DNA from: an uncultured Intestinimonas sp.
GTDB taxonomy: Bacteria; Bacillota; Clostridia; Oscillospirales; Oscillospiraceae
Assembly (NCBI RefSeq): GCF_944387725.1
Contig: NZ_CALXGA010000003.1
Location: 18,066-82,065, forward strand
Length of the DNA: 64,000 nucleotides
Direction: 5' to 3'
Positions within the stretch are counted from its first letter, which is position 1, and each line of letters starts with the position of its first letter. Positions 16,533 through 25,873 of the stretch are shown here, piece after piece. The notes beneath the pieces are model-generated. The model saw only the letters and a program-made list of their open reading frames with translations. It was not told the origin of the DNA and searched no databases. The position numbers were made by a program, and so were the translations under genes.

Positions 16533-17596
16533 TGGCACAACCATATAGCCGCACAGACCCGCGCTGGGAGCACGGCCCCCGGATTGCCGCCATTGGCGGC
16601 GGCACGGGGCTTTCCACCATGCTCCGGGGGCTCAAGGAGTATACCCGCAACCTCACCGCCATTGTCACTGTGGCCGACGACGGCGGCGGCTCCGGGATGC
16701 TCCGGCAGGACCTGGGAATGCCTCCGCCGGGGGACATCCGGAACTGCATGGAGGCCCTGGCCAACGTGGAGCCGGTCATGGCCCAGCTGCTGACCTACCG
16801 ATTTCCCGGCGGGTCCGGGAGCCTCACCGGGCAGTCCTTCGGCAACCTGCTTCTGGCCGCCCTCAACGGCATCTCCAGATCTTTTGACCAGGCGGTGACC
16901 CGGATGAGCCAGGTTCTGGCCATCACCGGCCGGGTCCTGCCGGTGACCAATGAGAACGTCCAGATGGAGGCCACCTTTGAAAACGGCGCCAGCGTGGTGG
17001 GGGAGTCCAAGATCTGCGCCTTCAAAAAGGCTCAGGACTGCCGCATCACCCAGGTGCGCCTGCTGCCGGAGCGGCCCCCGGCCCTCCCGGAGACCCTCCG
17101 GGCCATCCGGGAGGCCGACCTGATCCTCCTGGGACCGGGGAGCCTCTACACCAGCGTCATCCCCAATCTGCTGGTGGATGGGGTGGGGGAGGCCATCCGG
17201 ACCTCCGACGCCCTGAAAATCTATGTCTGCAACATCATGACCCAGGACGGGGAGACCGAGGGCTACACCGCCGCCGACCATGTGGCGGCCCTGCTCTCCC
17301 ACGGAGGCGGGCCGGGGCTGGTGGACCTGTGCCTGGCCAACTCTGCCCCAGTGCGCCCCGGACTGGTGGAGCGCTACAGGGAGGAGGGCGCCGCCCCCAT
17401 TCTGGTGGACCGGGCCCGGGTTGAGGCCCTGGGGGTGGAGCTGGCGGAGCGCCCTCTGGCCTCGGAGACCTCCGACCTGGCCCGTCACTCCACCGAGCGC
17501 CTGGCCGCCGCCGTCATGGACCTCCTGTCGGAGCGCTCCATCCGCGTTGCCCACGAGCTGGGGGCGGAGGAGACCGCCTTCCTGCTGGAGGAGTAG
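16529..17596 (+). CDS. yvcK: Gluconeogenesis/cell-shape factor YvcK (CofD-like)
   Basis: 355 residues, CofD-like fold. AIGGGTGLSTMLRGLK near residues 20-35 binds the UDP-sugar ligand, and VADDGGGSGMLR and PPGDIRNC follow. In Bacillus it is needed for normal shape and for growth on gluconeogenic carbon, and it binds UDP-GlcNAc. Here it is translated from the ATGA overlap with rapZ, just ahead of whiA, the usual Firmicute cluster. Two adjacent ATG codons (16529 and 16532) are possible starts. Confidence 0.95.
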   Translation: MMAQPYSRTDPRWEHGPRIAAIGGGTGLSTMLRGLKEYTRNLTAIVTVADDGGGSGMLRQDLGMPPPGDIRNCMEALANVEPVMAQLLTYRFPGGSGSLTGQSFGNLLLAALNGISRSFDQAVTRMSQVLAITGRVLPVTNENVQMEATFENGASVVGESKICAFKKAQDCRITQVRLLPERPPALPETLRAIREADLILLGPGSLYTSVIPNLLVDGVGEAIRTSDALKIYVCNIMTQDGETEGYTAADHVAALLSHGGGPGLVDLCLANSAPVRPGLVERYREEGAAPILVDRARVEALGVELAERPLASETSDLARHSTERLAAAVMDLLSERSIRVAHELGAEETAFLLEE

Positions 17597-17631
17597 CGCA
17601 TCCCTGTCAGAGACAGTAGAGGAGGGGCCCC

Positions 17632-18531
17632 ATGTCCTTTTCCAACGAGGTAAAGACCGAGCTGTGCCGCTGGGCGCTCTCCCCCAAGTCCTGCGCCCGG
17701 GCGGAGGCCTACGGAGTGCTCCTGTTCTGCCACTCCTTCACTGACAATGAGGTCAAGATCGTCACCGGCTGTCCGGCCTTTGCCCAACGGCTGCCGGAGC
17801 TCTTCAAGCGGGCCTTTCGGGTGACCTTTGACCGAAAGCCGGAGGGGGCCGCCCAGGGGAAGGAGACCTTCCTCATCACCGAGGAGGGCAAGCGCGCCGC
17901 CATCGGGGAGACCCTGGGCTACGATCCGGGGGCCACCCTGGCCCACCACATCAACCTGGCCCTGCTGGAGGAGGACGCCTGCCGGACCGCCTTCCTCCGG
18001 GGGGCCTTTCTGGCCGGCGGATCGGTGAGCGACCCGGCCAAGAGCTATCATCTGGAGCTGTGCACCTCCCACTACAGCGTCAGCCGGGAGCTCCCCGCCC
18101 TGCTGCGGGAGGTGGGCTTTGAGCCCAAGCAGACCACCCGGAAATCTAACTATGTGACCTATATGAAGTCCAGCGAGACCATCGCCGACTTTCTCACCGC
18201 CCTTGGCGCCCCTCTGGCCTCCATGGAGCTGATGAACGCCAAGCTGGAAAAGCACCTGCGGGGGAGCGTCAACCGCCGGGTGAACTGCGACTCGGCCAAC
18301 CTGGACAAGGCGGTAGACGCCGCCCTGGAGCAGGTGGAGGCCATTCAGCGGTATGCCCGGACCCGGGGGCTGGACTCCCTGCCGGACAAGCTCCGGGAGA
18401 CGGCGGAGCTCCGGCTGGCCCATCCCGAGCTCACTCTGTCCCAGCTCTCCGTCCTCTTCCAGCCTCCCATCACCAAGTCGGCCCTGAACCACCGGCTGAG
18501 AAAGCTCCTGGATCTGGCGGGGGAGGGCTGA
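17632..18531 (+). CDS. whiA: DNA-binding protein WhiA
   Basis: 299 residues. The N-terminal two thirds resemble a LAGLIDADG homing-endonuclease fold without nuclease residues (RGAFLAGGSVSDP, NAKLEKHLRGSVNRRVNCD). The C-terminal ~85 residues hold the helix-turn-helix (LRLAHPELTLSQLSVLF, ITKSALNHRLRKL). In Bacillus it influences cell division and chromosome segregation. GAGGAGGGG precedes the ATG. Last gene of the murB-rapZ-yvcK-whiA run. Confidence 0.95.
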   Translation: MSFSNEVKTELCRWALSPKSCARAEAYGVLLFCHSFTDNEVKIVTGCPAFAQRLPELFKRAFRVTFDRKPEGAAQGKETFLITEEGKRAAIGETLGYDPGATLAHHINLALLEEDACRTAFLRGAFLAGGSVSDPAKSYHLELCTSHYSVSRELPALLREVGFEPKQTTRKSNYVTYMKSSETIADFLTALGAPLASMELMNAKLEKHLRGSVNRRVNCDSANLDKAVDAALEQVEAIQRYARTRGLDSLPDKLRETAELRLAHPELTLSQLSVLFQPPITKSALNHRLRKLLDLAGEG

Positions 18532-18583
18532 CGCCGCAAAGCGCCCGGCAGTTTTCTGTGTATTGAGAAAGAGAGGTCCCAAC

Positions 18584-21500
18584 ATGTCCTTTGTCCATCT
18601 CCACGTCCATACCGAATACTCCCTTCTGGACGGCTGCTGCCGGATTCCCGGACTGGTCAAGCAGGTCAAGGAGCTGGGGCAGACCGCCGTGGCCATCACC
18701 GACCACGGGGTCATGTACGGGGCGGTGGATTTCTACAAGGCCTGTAAGGCGGAGGGCATCAAGCCCATTCTCGGCTGTGAGGTCTATGTGGCCCCCCGGA
18801 CCCGGTTCCAGAAGGAGCACGAGTTCGACGCCTCCGCCCGGCACCTCATTCTCCTCTGCCGGAACGAGGAGGGCTACCGCAACCTCTGCCATATGGTATC
18901 CAAGAGCTTCACCGAGGGCTTCTACATCAAGCCCCGGGTCGATCAGGAACTGCTGCGGGCGCACAGCGGCGGCCTCATCGCCCTGTCAGCCTGCCTGGCG
19001 GGGGCGATTCCCCGGCTGCTCCGAAACGGCCAGTACGAGGAGGCCAAGCAGGAGGCCCTGGCCATGCGGGAGCTCTTCGGGGAGGACGGATACTACCTGG
19101 AGCTCCAGGACCACAGCCTGCCGGAGGATCCCCAGATTCTCCAGGGTCTCCTGCGCCTCCACGAGGACACCGGCATCCCCCTGGTGTGTACCAACGACGC
19201 CCACTACCTCACCCGGGAGGACGCCCGCACCCAGGATGTCCTCATGTGCATCCAGATGGGGAAGACGGTGGATGACCCGGGGCGGATGAAGTTCGAGACC
19301 GAGGAGTTCTACGTCAAATCCGAGGAGGAGATGGCGGCTCTCTTCGCCCGGTACCCCGGCGCCCTGGAGAACACCCAGAAGATCGCCGACCTGTGCGAGG
19401 TGGAGTTCCAGTTCGGCACCTACCACCTGCCGGAGTTCAAGCTTCCGGAGGGCTGGACCGACGGGGACGCCTACTTTGAAAAGCTCTGTCTGGAGGGCTT
19501 CCGCCGCCGCTACCCGGACGAGCCGCCGGCGTACCGGCAGCAGCTTGCCTATGAGATGGACATGATCCGCCGGATGGGCTTTGTGGACTATTTCCTCATT
19601 GTCTCCGACTTCATCGGCTACGCCAAGGGCTGCGGCATCCCCGTGGGTCCCGGCCGGGGCTCCGCCGCCGGAAGCATGGTCTCCTACTGCCTGGACATCA
19701 CCGACGTGGACCCCACCAAGTACGGCCTCTACTTCGAGCGGTTCCTCAACCCTGAGCGGGTCACCATGCCGGACATCGACATCGACTTCTGCATCCGCCG
19801 CCGGCAGGAGGTCATCGACTACGTCTGCCGGAAATACGGCGCGGACCATGTGGCCCAGATTGTCACCTTCGGCACCATGGCGGCCCGGGGGGCCATTCGG
19901 GATGTGGGCCGGGCCCTGAACGTCCCCTACGCCGAGGTGGACCAGATCGCCAAGCTGGTGCCCATGGGCGCCAACGGCCAGCACATCACCCTGGAAGAGG
20001 CCCTGAAGCTCTCCAAGCCCCTGCGGGAGCGCTACGAGTGGGAGGAGGAGATCCGAAAGCTCATCGACACCGCCCGGAGCATTGAGGGAATGCCCCGCCA
20101 CGCCTCCACCCACGCCGCCGGGGTGGTCATCACCCGGCTGCCGGTGGACGACTACGTTCCCCTGGCGAAAAACGACGAGTCGGTGGTCACCCAGTACACC
20201 ATGACCACCCTAGAGGAGCTGGGCCTGCTGAAGATGGACTTCCTGGGCCTGCGGAACCTGACGGTGCTGGACGATGCGGTGAAGCTGGTGCGGCGGCAGG
20301 AGCCGGACATTCGGCTCAGCGATATCCCGGACGATGACCCGGAGGTCTTTCAGATGCTCTCGGAGGGCAGGACCTCCGGCGTGTTCCAGATGGAGTCCCC
20401 GGGCATGACCGGGGTATGCGTGGGGCTCAAACCCCACAACATCGAGGACATCACCGCCATCATCGCCCTCTACCGCCCCGGCCCCATGGACTCCATCCCC
20501 CGGTTCATCGCCTGCAAGCACGACCCCGGCCTCATCCGCTACAAGCACCCCGCCCTGGAGCCCATTCTCTCGGTGACCTACGGCTGCATTGTCTACCAGG
20601 AGCAGGTTATCGAAATCTTCCGCAAGCTGGGGGGCTATTCCCTGGGACAGGCCGACATGGTGCGCCGGGCTATCTCCAAGAAGAAAAAGGCTCAGATCGA
20701 AAAGGAGCGGCAGGCCTTTATCTGCGGCGACCCGGAGCGGAACATCCCCGGCTGTGTGGCCAACGGCATCCCGGAGCAGACCGGCCAGGACATCTACGAC
20801 GAGATTTACGACTTTGCCAACTACGCCTTCAACAAGGCCCACGCCGTCAGCTACGCCATCGTCTGCTATCAGACAGCCTGGTTCAAATACCACCACCTCC
20901 GGGCGTACATGGCCGCCCTGCTGACCTCGGTGCTGGACTCCCAGGCCAAGGTGGCCGAGTATATCGGGGAGTGCCGGGACAACGGCATCCGGCTCCTGCC
21001 CCCCGACGTCAACGCGTCCGGGGCCGACTTCACCGTCTCCGGCGAGGACATCCGCTTCGGCCTGGTGGCGGTGAAGGGGGTGGGCCGGGGGGTCATTCAG
21101 AGTCTCCTGGCCGAGCGGGAGGCCCACGGGCCCTTTCTCTCCTTCCAGGATTTCTGCCAGCGGATGTCCGGGGCCGACCTCAACCGGCGGGTGGTGGAGA
21201 GCCTCATCAAGTGCGGGGCCTTCGACAGCCTGGGCGGCAGGCGCTCTCAGCTCCTGGAGGTGTACGGCCAGGTGCTGGACGCGGCGGCCCAGCAGCGCCG
21301 GAAGAACCTGGAGGGCCAGTTCGACCTCTTCGGCGGCGGGGAAGGGGAGGAGTCCTTCGGCCAGGTGGAGGTGGCCCTGCCGGATATTCCAGAGTTTGAC
21401 CGCCACAAGCTCATGGCCATGGAGAAGGAGACCACAGGGCTCTACCTCAGCGGCCACCCCATGGACGAGTACCGGGAGGCAGCCCGGCGGGCCAGGGCCG

Positions 21501-22057
21501 TCCCCATGGGGTCCATTCTGGCCGATTTCGCCAAGGAGAGCGGACCCGAGACCTACCGGGACGAACAGCGGCTGACCCTGGCGGGCATCGTGGCCGCCTA
21601 TAAGACGAAGACCACCAAGAACAACGCCCTGATGGCCTATGTCACCCTGGAGGATGACACCGGGGCCCTGGAGCTGCTGGTCTTCGCCAGGACCCTGGAG
21701 CGCTGCGGCAGCTACCTCAGAGAGGGGGCCGCCGTCTGCGCCGAGGGCCGGCTGTCGGTGCGGGACGAAAAATCCCCCCAGCTTCTGGCCGACGCCATCC
21801 GCCCCCTGGGGGACCCCGCCACCGCCGGGGAGGAAAAAGGGGTGAAAGGAGATCGGCTTTATATTAAGCTCTCCACATCCCAGAGCCCTGTGTTTGAAAA
21901 GATTCGCCGGGTCTTTCTCATGTTCCCCGGGGAGCAGCAGGCAGACCTCTACTTTGCCGATACCAAGAAGCGGCTGAGGACCTCCTGCCTCATCCATCCC
22001 GCCCTCCAGCAGGAGCTTGCGGAGCTCCTGGGGGCGGAGAATGTGGTGGTAAAGTGA
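18584..22057 (+). CDS. dnaE: DNA polymerase III, alpha subunit (DnaE)
   Basis: 1157 residues; one of the two replicative polymerases of Firmicutes, without the PolC exonuclease. The N-terminal PHP domain begins FVHLHVHTEYSLLDG. The catalytic palm has PDIDIDFC with Asp397 and Asp399, and a GPGRGSAAGS motif precedes it. The HTHAAGVVI and NKAHAVSYA blocks follow. A helix-hairpin-helix, an OB fold (LAGIVAAYKTKTTKNN) and a short C-terminal tail complete the protein. The start is the ATG at 18584 behind GAGAGG; an upstream in-frame codon would add seven non-conserved residues. Confidence 0.96.
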   Translation: MSFVHLHVHTEYSLLDGCCRIPGLVKQVKELGQTAVAITDHGVMYGAVDFYKACKAEGIKPILGCEVYVAPRTRFQKEHEFDASARHLILLCRNEEGYRNLCHMVSKSFTEGFYIKPRVDQELLRAHSGGLIALSACLAGAIPRLLRNGQYEEAKQEALAMRELFGEDGYYLELQDHSLPEDPQILQGLLRLHEDTGIPLVCTNDAHYLTREDARTQDVLMCIQMGKTVDDPGRMKFETEEFYVKSEEEMAALFARYPGALENTQKIADLCEVEFQFGTYHLPEFKLPEGWTDGDAYFEKLCLEGFRRRYPDEPPAYRQQLAYEMDMIRRMGFVDYFLIVSDFIGYAKGCGIPVGPGRGSAAGSMVSYCLDITDVDPTKYGLYFERFLNPERVTMPDIDIDFCIRRRQEVIDYVCRKYGADHVAQIVTFGTMAARGAIRDVGRALNVPYAEVDQIAKLVPMGANGQHITLEEALKLSKPLRERYEWEEEIRKLIDTARSIEGMPRHASTHAAGVVITRLPVDDYVPLAKNDESVVTQYTMTTLEELGLLKMDFLGLRNLTVLDDAVKLVRRQEPDIRLSDIPDDDPEVFQMLSEGRTSGVFQMESPGMTGVCVGLKPHNIEDITAIIALYRPGPMDSIPRFIACKHDPGLIRYKHPALEPILSVTYGCIVYQEQVIEIFRKLGGYSLGQADMVRRAISKKKKAQIEKERQAFICGDPERNIPGCVANGIPEQTGQDIYDEIYDFANYAFNKAHAVSYAIVCYQTAWFKYHHLRAYMAALLTSVLDSQAKVAEYIGECRDNGIRLLPPDVNASGADFTVSGEDIRFGLVAVKGVGRGVIQSLLAEREAHGPFLSFQDFCQRMSGADLNRRVVESLIKCGAFDSLGGRRSQLLEVYGQVLDAAAQQRRKNLEGQFDLFGGGEGEESFGQVEVALPDIPEFDRHKLMAMEKETTGLYLSGHPMDEYREAARRARAVPMGSILADFAKESGPETYRDEQRLTLAGIVAAYKTKTTKNNALMAYVTLEDDTGALELLVFARTLERCGSYLREGAAVCAEGRLSVRDEKSPQLLADAIRPLGDPATAGEEKGVKGDRLYIKLSTSQSPVFEKIRRVFLMFPGEQQADLYFADTKKRLRTSCLIHPALQQELAELLGAENVVVK

Positions 22058-22082
22058 TATCGCTTGGCACAACGAGGAAGAT

Positions 22083-23612
22083 ATGAAAAAACTGGTTTCC
22101 CTGCTGTTTCATCGGGTGGTGCTGGTGGCCCTGTTTTTGCTCATCCAGATCGCCATTCTGGTGGTCATCCTCCTGAATTTCAACAACCTGTTTCTGCCCT
22201 TCTACGGCATCTGTTTTGCCCTGAGCCTCTTCGCCGTGTTTTGGATCACCGGGCGCAGCGGCGAGCCGGCTTATAAGATCGCCTGGATTGTCCCCATCCT
22301 GGTCTTTCCCATCTTCGGCGGGCTCTTCTATCTGCTCTTTGGCGGAAACAAGCTCAGCCGCCGGACCCGCCGTAAGATGGAGGGAATGAACCGGAGGATG
22401 GAGGAGGTGCTTGGCCCAGACTGTAAGGCGGAAAGCCTTGCCTGCGTGGGGGAGGACGCCGTCCACCAGGCCCGGTATCTGGAGCGTATGGCCCACTGCC
22501 CGGTCTATGGCGGCACGTCCACGGAGTACTACCCGGTGGGGGAGCTCTGCTTTGCCCGGATGGTGGAGGAGCTGAAGAAGGCGGAGCGCTATATCTTCGT
22601 GGAGTATTTCATCATCGAAGAGGGGGTGATGTGGGACACCATTCTGGACATTCTGAAGGAGAAGGCGCAGGACGGACTGGACGTCCGGGTCATCTACGAC
22701 GACATTGGCTCCATGTTCACCCTGCCCCGGGACTACGCCCGGGAGCTGGAGAAGCACACCGGCATCCGCTGCTGCGTCTTCAACTCCTTCGTGCCCATCC
22801 TCTCCCTGCGGCTCAACAACCGGGACCACCGAAAATTCCTCATCATCGACGGCAAGGTGGCCTTCACCGGGGGCATCAACCTGGCCGACGAGTATATCAA
22901 CCGGAAGGTCCGCTTCGGCCACTGGAAGGACAGCGCCATTCAGGTCCGGGGGGAGGCGGCCTGGAGCATGGCCGTCATGTTCCTCACCCTCTGGGACTAC
23001 ACCCGGGAGGAGGCCACGGATTTTGACGTCTTTCGCCCCCAGGGCGTCTTTCGGGAGGCGGAGGGCGGCTTTGTCCAGCCCTACACCGATAACCCCCTGG
23101 ATGAGGAGGCGGTGGGCCAGACGGTCTATCTGAACCTCATCAGCAAGGCCCGCCGCTATGTCTATATCACCACCCCCTACCTCATTGTGGATGACAGCAT
23201 GAACACCGCTCTGTGCATCGCGGCCAAATCCGGGGTGGATGTGCGGATTATGACCCCCCACATCCCGGATAAAAAGGTGGTCTTTGAGCTGACCCGGGCC
23301 CACTACCGGCCGCTGCTGGCGGCGGGTGTGAAGATTTACGAGTACACGCCGGGCTTTGTCCACGCCAAGAATTTCGCGGTGGACGACCGGTATGGGACCG
23401 TGGGCACCATCAATCTGGACTACCGCAGCCTGTTCCTCCACTTTGAGGACGGCGTCTGGCTGTGCGATGACCCGGCAATCCTGGAGATCAAGGCGGATTT
23501 TCTCTCCACCCTGAAGCAGTGCCATCAGGTGACCCTGGCCGAGTGTGAAGCCCTGCCCTGGTGGCGGCGGGCCCTCCGGGCGGTGCTGCGGATTTTTGCC
23601 CCGCTGATGTGA
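22083..23612 (+). CDS. cls: Cardiolipin synthase
   Basis: Membrane phospholipase-D family enzyme joining two phosphatidylglycerol molecules to cardiolipin. 509 residues. Two transmembrane helices lie in residues 7-60 and a third hydrophobic stretch near 65-85. The two HKD motifs are complete: HRKFLIIDGKVAFTGGINLAD mid-protein and HAKNFAVDDRYGTVGTINLD near the C-terminus. It has its own GAGGA site 25 bases after dnaE, so it may share the dnaE transcript. Confidence 0.95.
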   Translation: MKKLVSLLFHRVVLVALFLLIQIAILVVILLNFNNLFLPFYGICFALSLFAVFWITGRSGEPAYKIAWIVPILVFPIFGGLFYLLFGGNKLSRRTRRKMEGMNRRMEEVLGPDCKAESLACVGEDAVHQARYLERMAHCPVYGGTSTEYYPVGELCFARMVEELKKAERYIFVEYFIIEEGVMWDTILDILKEKAQDGLDVRVIYDDIGSMFTLPRDYARELEKHTGIRCCVFNSFVPILSLRLNNRDHRKFLIIDGKVAFTGGINLADEYINRKVRFGHWKDSAIQVRGEAAWSMAVMFLTLWDYTREEATDFDVFRPQGVFREAEGGFVQPYTDNPLDEEAVGQTVYLNLISKARRYVYITTPYLIVDDSMNTALCIAAKSGVDVRIMTPHIPDKKVVFELTRAHYRPLLAAGVKIYEYTPGFVHAKNFAVDDRYGTVGTINLDYRSLFLHFEDGVWLCDDPAILEIKADFLSTLKQCHQVTLAECEALPWWRRALRAVLRIFAPLM

Positions 23613-23677
23613 GACACGGCGGGGCTGGCCGGCGCCGCCGGTCAGAGGGCTGGAGCGGGATAAATCAGAAAAAGAGA

Positions 23678-23727
23678 AACCAGAAGTCCGGCGGCATGTG
23701 CGTACACACACCGCCGGACTTCCGGTT
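23678..23727. terminator. Bidirectional hairpin between cls and the BI-1 gene
   Basis: A 17-bp stem (23678-23694 with 23711-23727, one mismatch) with a 16-base loop lies between two convergent genes. A short T-rich tail follows on the plus strand. Confidence 0.75.
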
Positions 23728-23781
23728 GTTCTGCCGGTCAGAAGGGGGACGATAAACCGGCGATCCCATAAGGGGGCGCTA

Positions 23782-23943
23782 GGGCTTGTTTGAAAATTGG
23801 CGATATGTCCGGCAGCGAGGGATTTTGGGCCTCTGGCAAGCAATTTTTTCGCAGGAATCCTGGCGGATTGCAAGGAAAAATTGCGCCGTCCAGGGGGCAA
23901 AAGACCCGCCGGTTGGGCATGTTGACATTTTTTAAACAAGCCC
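23782..23943. mobile_element. 162-bp foldback MITE (IS5-like termini)
   Basis: The ends are GGGCTTGTTT at 23782-23791 and its exact complement AAACAAGCCC at 23934-23943. The two halves stay similar to each other far inside, so the whole element can fold into one imperfect hairpin. CTAG occurs at both borders, consistent with a TA or CTAG target duplication. It has no gene. Termini of this kind suggest mobilisation by an IS5-like transposase, which is absent from this window. Its right border forms the stop codon of the BI-1 gene. Confidence 0.75.
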
Positions 23944-24665
23944 TAGTCTCTCCGCCGGCCCAGGAAGCGGAGCAGATAGAGGAAGAGGTTGATGAAGTCC
24001 AGATAGAGCTGAAGGGCGGAGAAGATGGCGGCTTTCTGGGCCATGGCAGGGTCTCCCTGGTAGAGCAGGTAATAGGACTTGATGTTCTGGGTGTCATAGG
24101 CGGTGAGGCCCAGGAAGATGGCAATGCCAATCAGGCAGTAGATGCGGTCGATGCTCTGGGAGAAGGGGAAAAACAGCGAGAACACCCCGAAGATCAGCAG
24201 GAGGATCAGCCCTCCCACCAGAATGGGGCGCAGCCGGAAGAGGTCGGTTTTGGTGAAGTAGCCGTAGAGGGCCAGTCCGGCAAAGTAGACGGCGGTGGCG
24301 GCAAAGACCAGAATGAGGCTCCCCAGATGGAACAGGTAAAAATAGAGGGAGAAGACCACGCCGGTCAGGGCAGCGTAGGCGAAGAAGAGCATCCGGGCCG
24401 CCGGGACCGACAGCCGGTGGATTCGGGAGGAGAGGATCAGCACGACTGCCAGCTCCGCCACCAGTGTGATGATGGAAAAGCCGGGGACAAAGACATAGGC
24501 ATAGATGGTAATGCCCGTCAGATACCCGGCCAGGGCCACCAGGAAGGTGACCAGCAGGCCCAGGAACATCCAGAGGAAGGTCCTGGCGGTGTAGCTGCCC
24601 AGGGACTCCGTCTGGCCATACTGCTCCCGGAAGCGTTCTTCGCGGTAAAAATCAGGTTCCCGCAT
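23943..24665 (-). CDS. Bax inhibitor-1 (BI-1/YccA) family membrane protein
   Basis: 240 residues with about seven transmembrane helices starting near residue 27. The conserved TAYDTQNIK block lies in the sixth-to-seventh helix region and the C-terminus reads FLYLLRFLGRRRD. Bacterial relatives are pH-sensitive calcium-leak channels (YetJ). A hydrophilic N-terminal tail of 25 residues precedes the first helix. The ATG at 24665 follows AAGGAG. The TAG stop is part of the CTAG border of the adjacent MITE; the protein end matches the family, so insertion probably duplicated the stop without truncating it. Confidence 0.9.
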   Translation of the reverse strand: MREPDFYREERFREQYGQTESLGSYTARTFLWMFLGLLVTFLVALAGYLTGITIYAYVFVPGFSIITLVAELAVVLILSSRIHRLSVPAARMLFFAYAALTGVVFSLYFYLFHLGSLILVFAATAVYFAGLALYGYFTKTDLFRLRPILVGGLILLLIFGVFSLFFPFSQSIDRIYCLIGIAIFLGLTAYDTQNIKSYYLLYQGDPAMAQKAAIFSALQLYLDFINLFLYLLRFLGRRRD

Positions 24666-24810
24666 GGTTCAAATCACTCCTTCGAAATGGGCTTCCTTTA
24701 CTATACCCGATTTCAGGGAAAAAGGAAAGGGGGCGCCCGCAATTTTGTCCGGGGAAAGGGAGACGGTCCGGCGGTTCTCGCCGAAAAGCGGAAATTCCTC
24801 AAAATAACAC

Positions 24811-24839
24811 TTGCATTTTTCCCCGCACTCTGGTATTAT
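24811..24839 (+). promoter_or_regulatory. rpmB promoter
   Basis: TTGCAT (24811-24816), 17-base spacer, TATTAT (24834-24839). Confidence 0.7.
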
Positions 24840-24897
24840 ATTGGTCGATGCTTTGTGATGAGCTGACACTTTAACCAGCGAGGAGGTTGAAGGAACT

Positions 24898-25086
24898 ATG
24901 GCCAAATGCGAGTTTTGCGACAAGGGCGTTACGTTCGGTATTCAGGTGTCCCACTCTCACCGCCGCACCAACCGCCCCTGGAAGCCCAATGTGAAGCGCG
25001 TCAAGGCAATCGTGAACGGCACTCCCAAGCATGTGTACGTCTGCACCCGCTGCCTCCGTTCGGGTAAGGTCACCCGCGCTGTCTGA
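24898..25086 (+). CDS. rpmB: 50S ribosomal protein L28
   Basis: 62 residues, full length. It begins MAKCEFCDKGVTFGIQVSHSHRRTNR and has a CxxC pair (Cys4, Cys7) near the N-terminus and a second cysteine-containing TRCLRSGKV near the C-terminus, so it is the zinc-ribbon-like C+ form. Binds 23S rRNA in the large subunit. Monocistronic, with its own promoter and GAGGAGGTTGAAGG site. Confidence 0.97.
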   Translation: MAKCEFCDKGVTFGIQVSHSHRRTNRPWKPNVKRVKAIVNGTPKHVYVCTRCLRSGKVTRAV

Positions 25087-25098
25087 GTGCTTTCTGAA

Positions 25099-25164
25099 AG
25101 CGCCGCTCCCTCCGGGGAGCGGCGCTCAGCCTATCGGAGAAGTCCAGTTTCAGCTGGGCTTTTT
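25099..25164 (+). terminator. Two hairpins after rpmB
   Basis: AGCGCCGCTCCC pairs with its complement across 25099-25124 (no T-run), followed by AGTCCAG (25141-25147) with CTGGGCT (25154-25160) and a T-run at 25161-25164. The second is the likely terminator. It marks the left edge of an AT-rich island. Confidence 0.7.
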
Positions 25165-25212
25165 CATTTATATGAGGTAAAAATTGCGGGTATTCGCATC
25201 TGGGAGTGGAAT

Positions 25213-25830
25213 ATGTTACAGCTTTGCTTATCCATGCTGAGTTTTGTCATTTTGCTGCTATACTGTAGGATGGCTTCGGCGCCTATGCCAACCATTCTCA
25301 GCAATCATTTTGGCATCCCGATAAAAAATCGTTTTCTCGCCATAGTTTTCATCAGTTCACATTTGCCGTTTCAAAAAGCAGATCTTAAAAATGATAGGAA
25401 GAAAATGGGCCTGTGGGGAATGATTGCGTATGTCGTTTTGGTCCCATTTGCAATATACATATGGATTACAGAGAAATCTTTCTGTTTTTTTGATCCGGAG
25501 GACATCAAAAATAATAAACTCGTCGCAGCTTTCCTTGTTGCGCTGCTTTGCCATATGGTTTGCCTTAGCATAGATACTCGTATCAAGGGCAGTATAGATG
25601 ACATTCGAGAAGACCGGCAGATTACATTACAAAATCAAGAGACGCCTCCTTTTCCTGAAAAGTGTTCTTTATCCTTTCACACACCCAGCAAAGAGAGGAA
25701 GCTGGCACGTCTGATATTTCAATATCACCAAAAAGCGATCTATGATGAGAAAAGGCACGAATTTCATTATTTTTTCGACGGGAAAAAGCTGAGATTATGT
25801 GAGGATGGAACCTTCATTGCCATAGAGTAA
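25213..25830 (+). CDS. Orphan membrane protein in AT-rich island
   Basis: I do not recognise this 205-residue protein. It has three likely transmembrane helices (about 4-19, 72-90 and 108-125) and then a polar C-terminal domain of ~75 residues rich in Lys, Glu and His, ending RLCEDGTFIAIE. Its base composition is about 40% GC against ~65% around it, with AT-rich codons unlike any neighbour, which points to horizontal transfer. The ATG at 25213 follows GGGAGTGG; the reading frame is open further upstream but without a good start. A transposase remnant lies just downstream on the other strand. Confidence 0.55.
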   Translation: MLQLCLSMLSFVILLLYCRMASAPMPTILSNHFGIPIKNRFLAIVFISSHLPFQKADLKNDRKKMGLWGMIAYVVLVPFAIYIWITEKSFCFFDPEDIKNNKLVAAFLVALLCHMVCLSIDTRIKGSIDDIREDRQITLQNQETPPFPEKCSLSFHTPSKERKLARLIFQYHQKAIYDEKRHEFHYFFDGKKLRLCEDGTFIAIE

Positions 25831-25873
25831 TCCCATAAATTATCAGCAATATCCAGCACAGGCGGACCGGTTC

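Noticed and set aside
23790-24866. A 358-codon frame running through the MITE and opposite the BI-1 gene
   Set aside because: It joins repeat sequence to the antisense of a real gene; no independent support.
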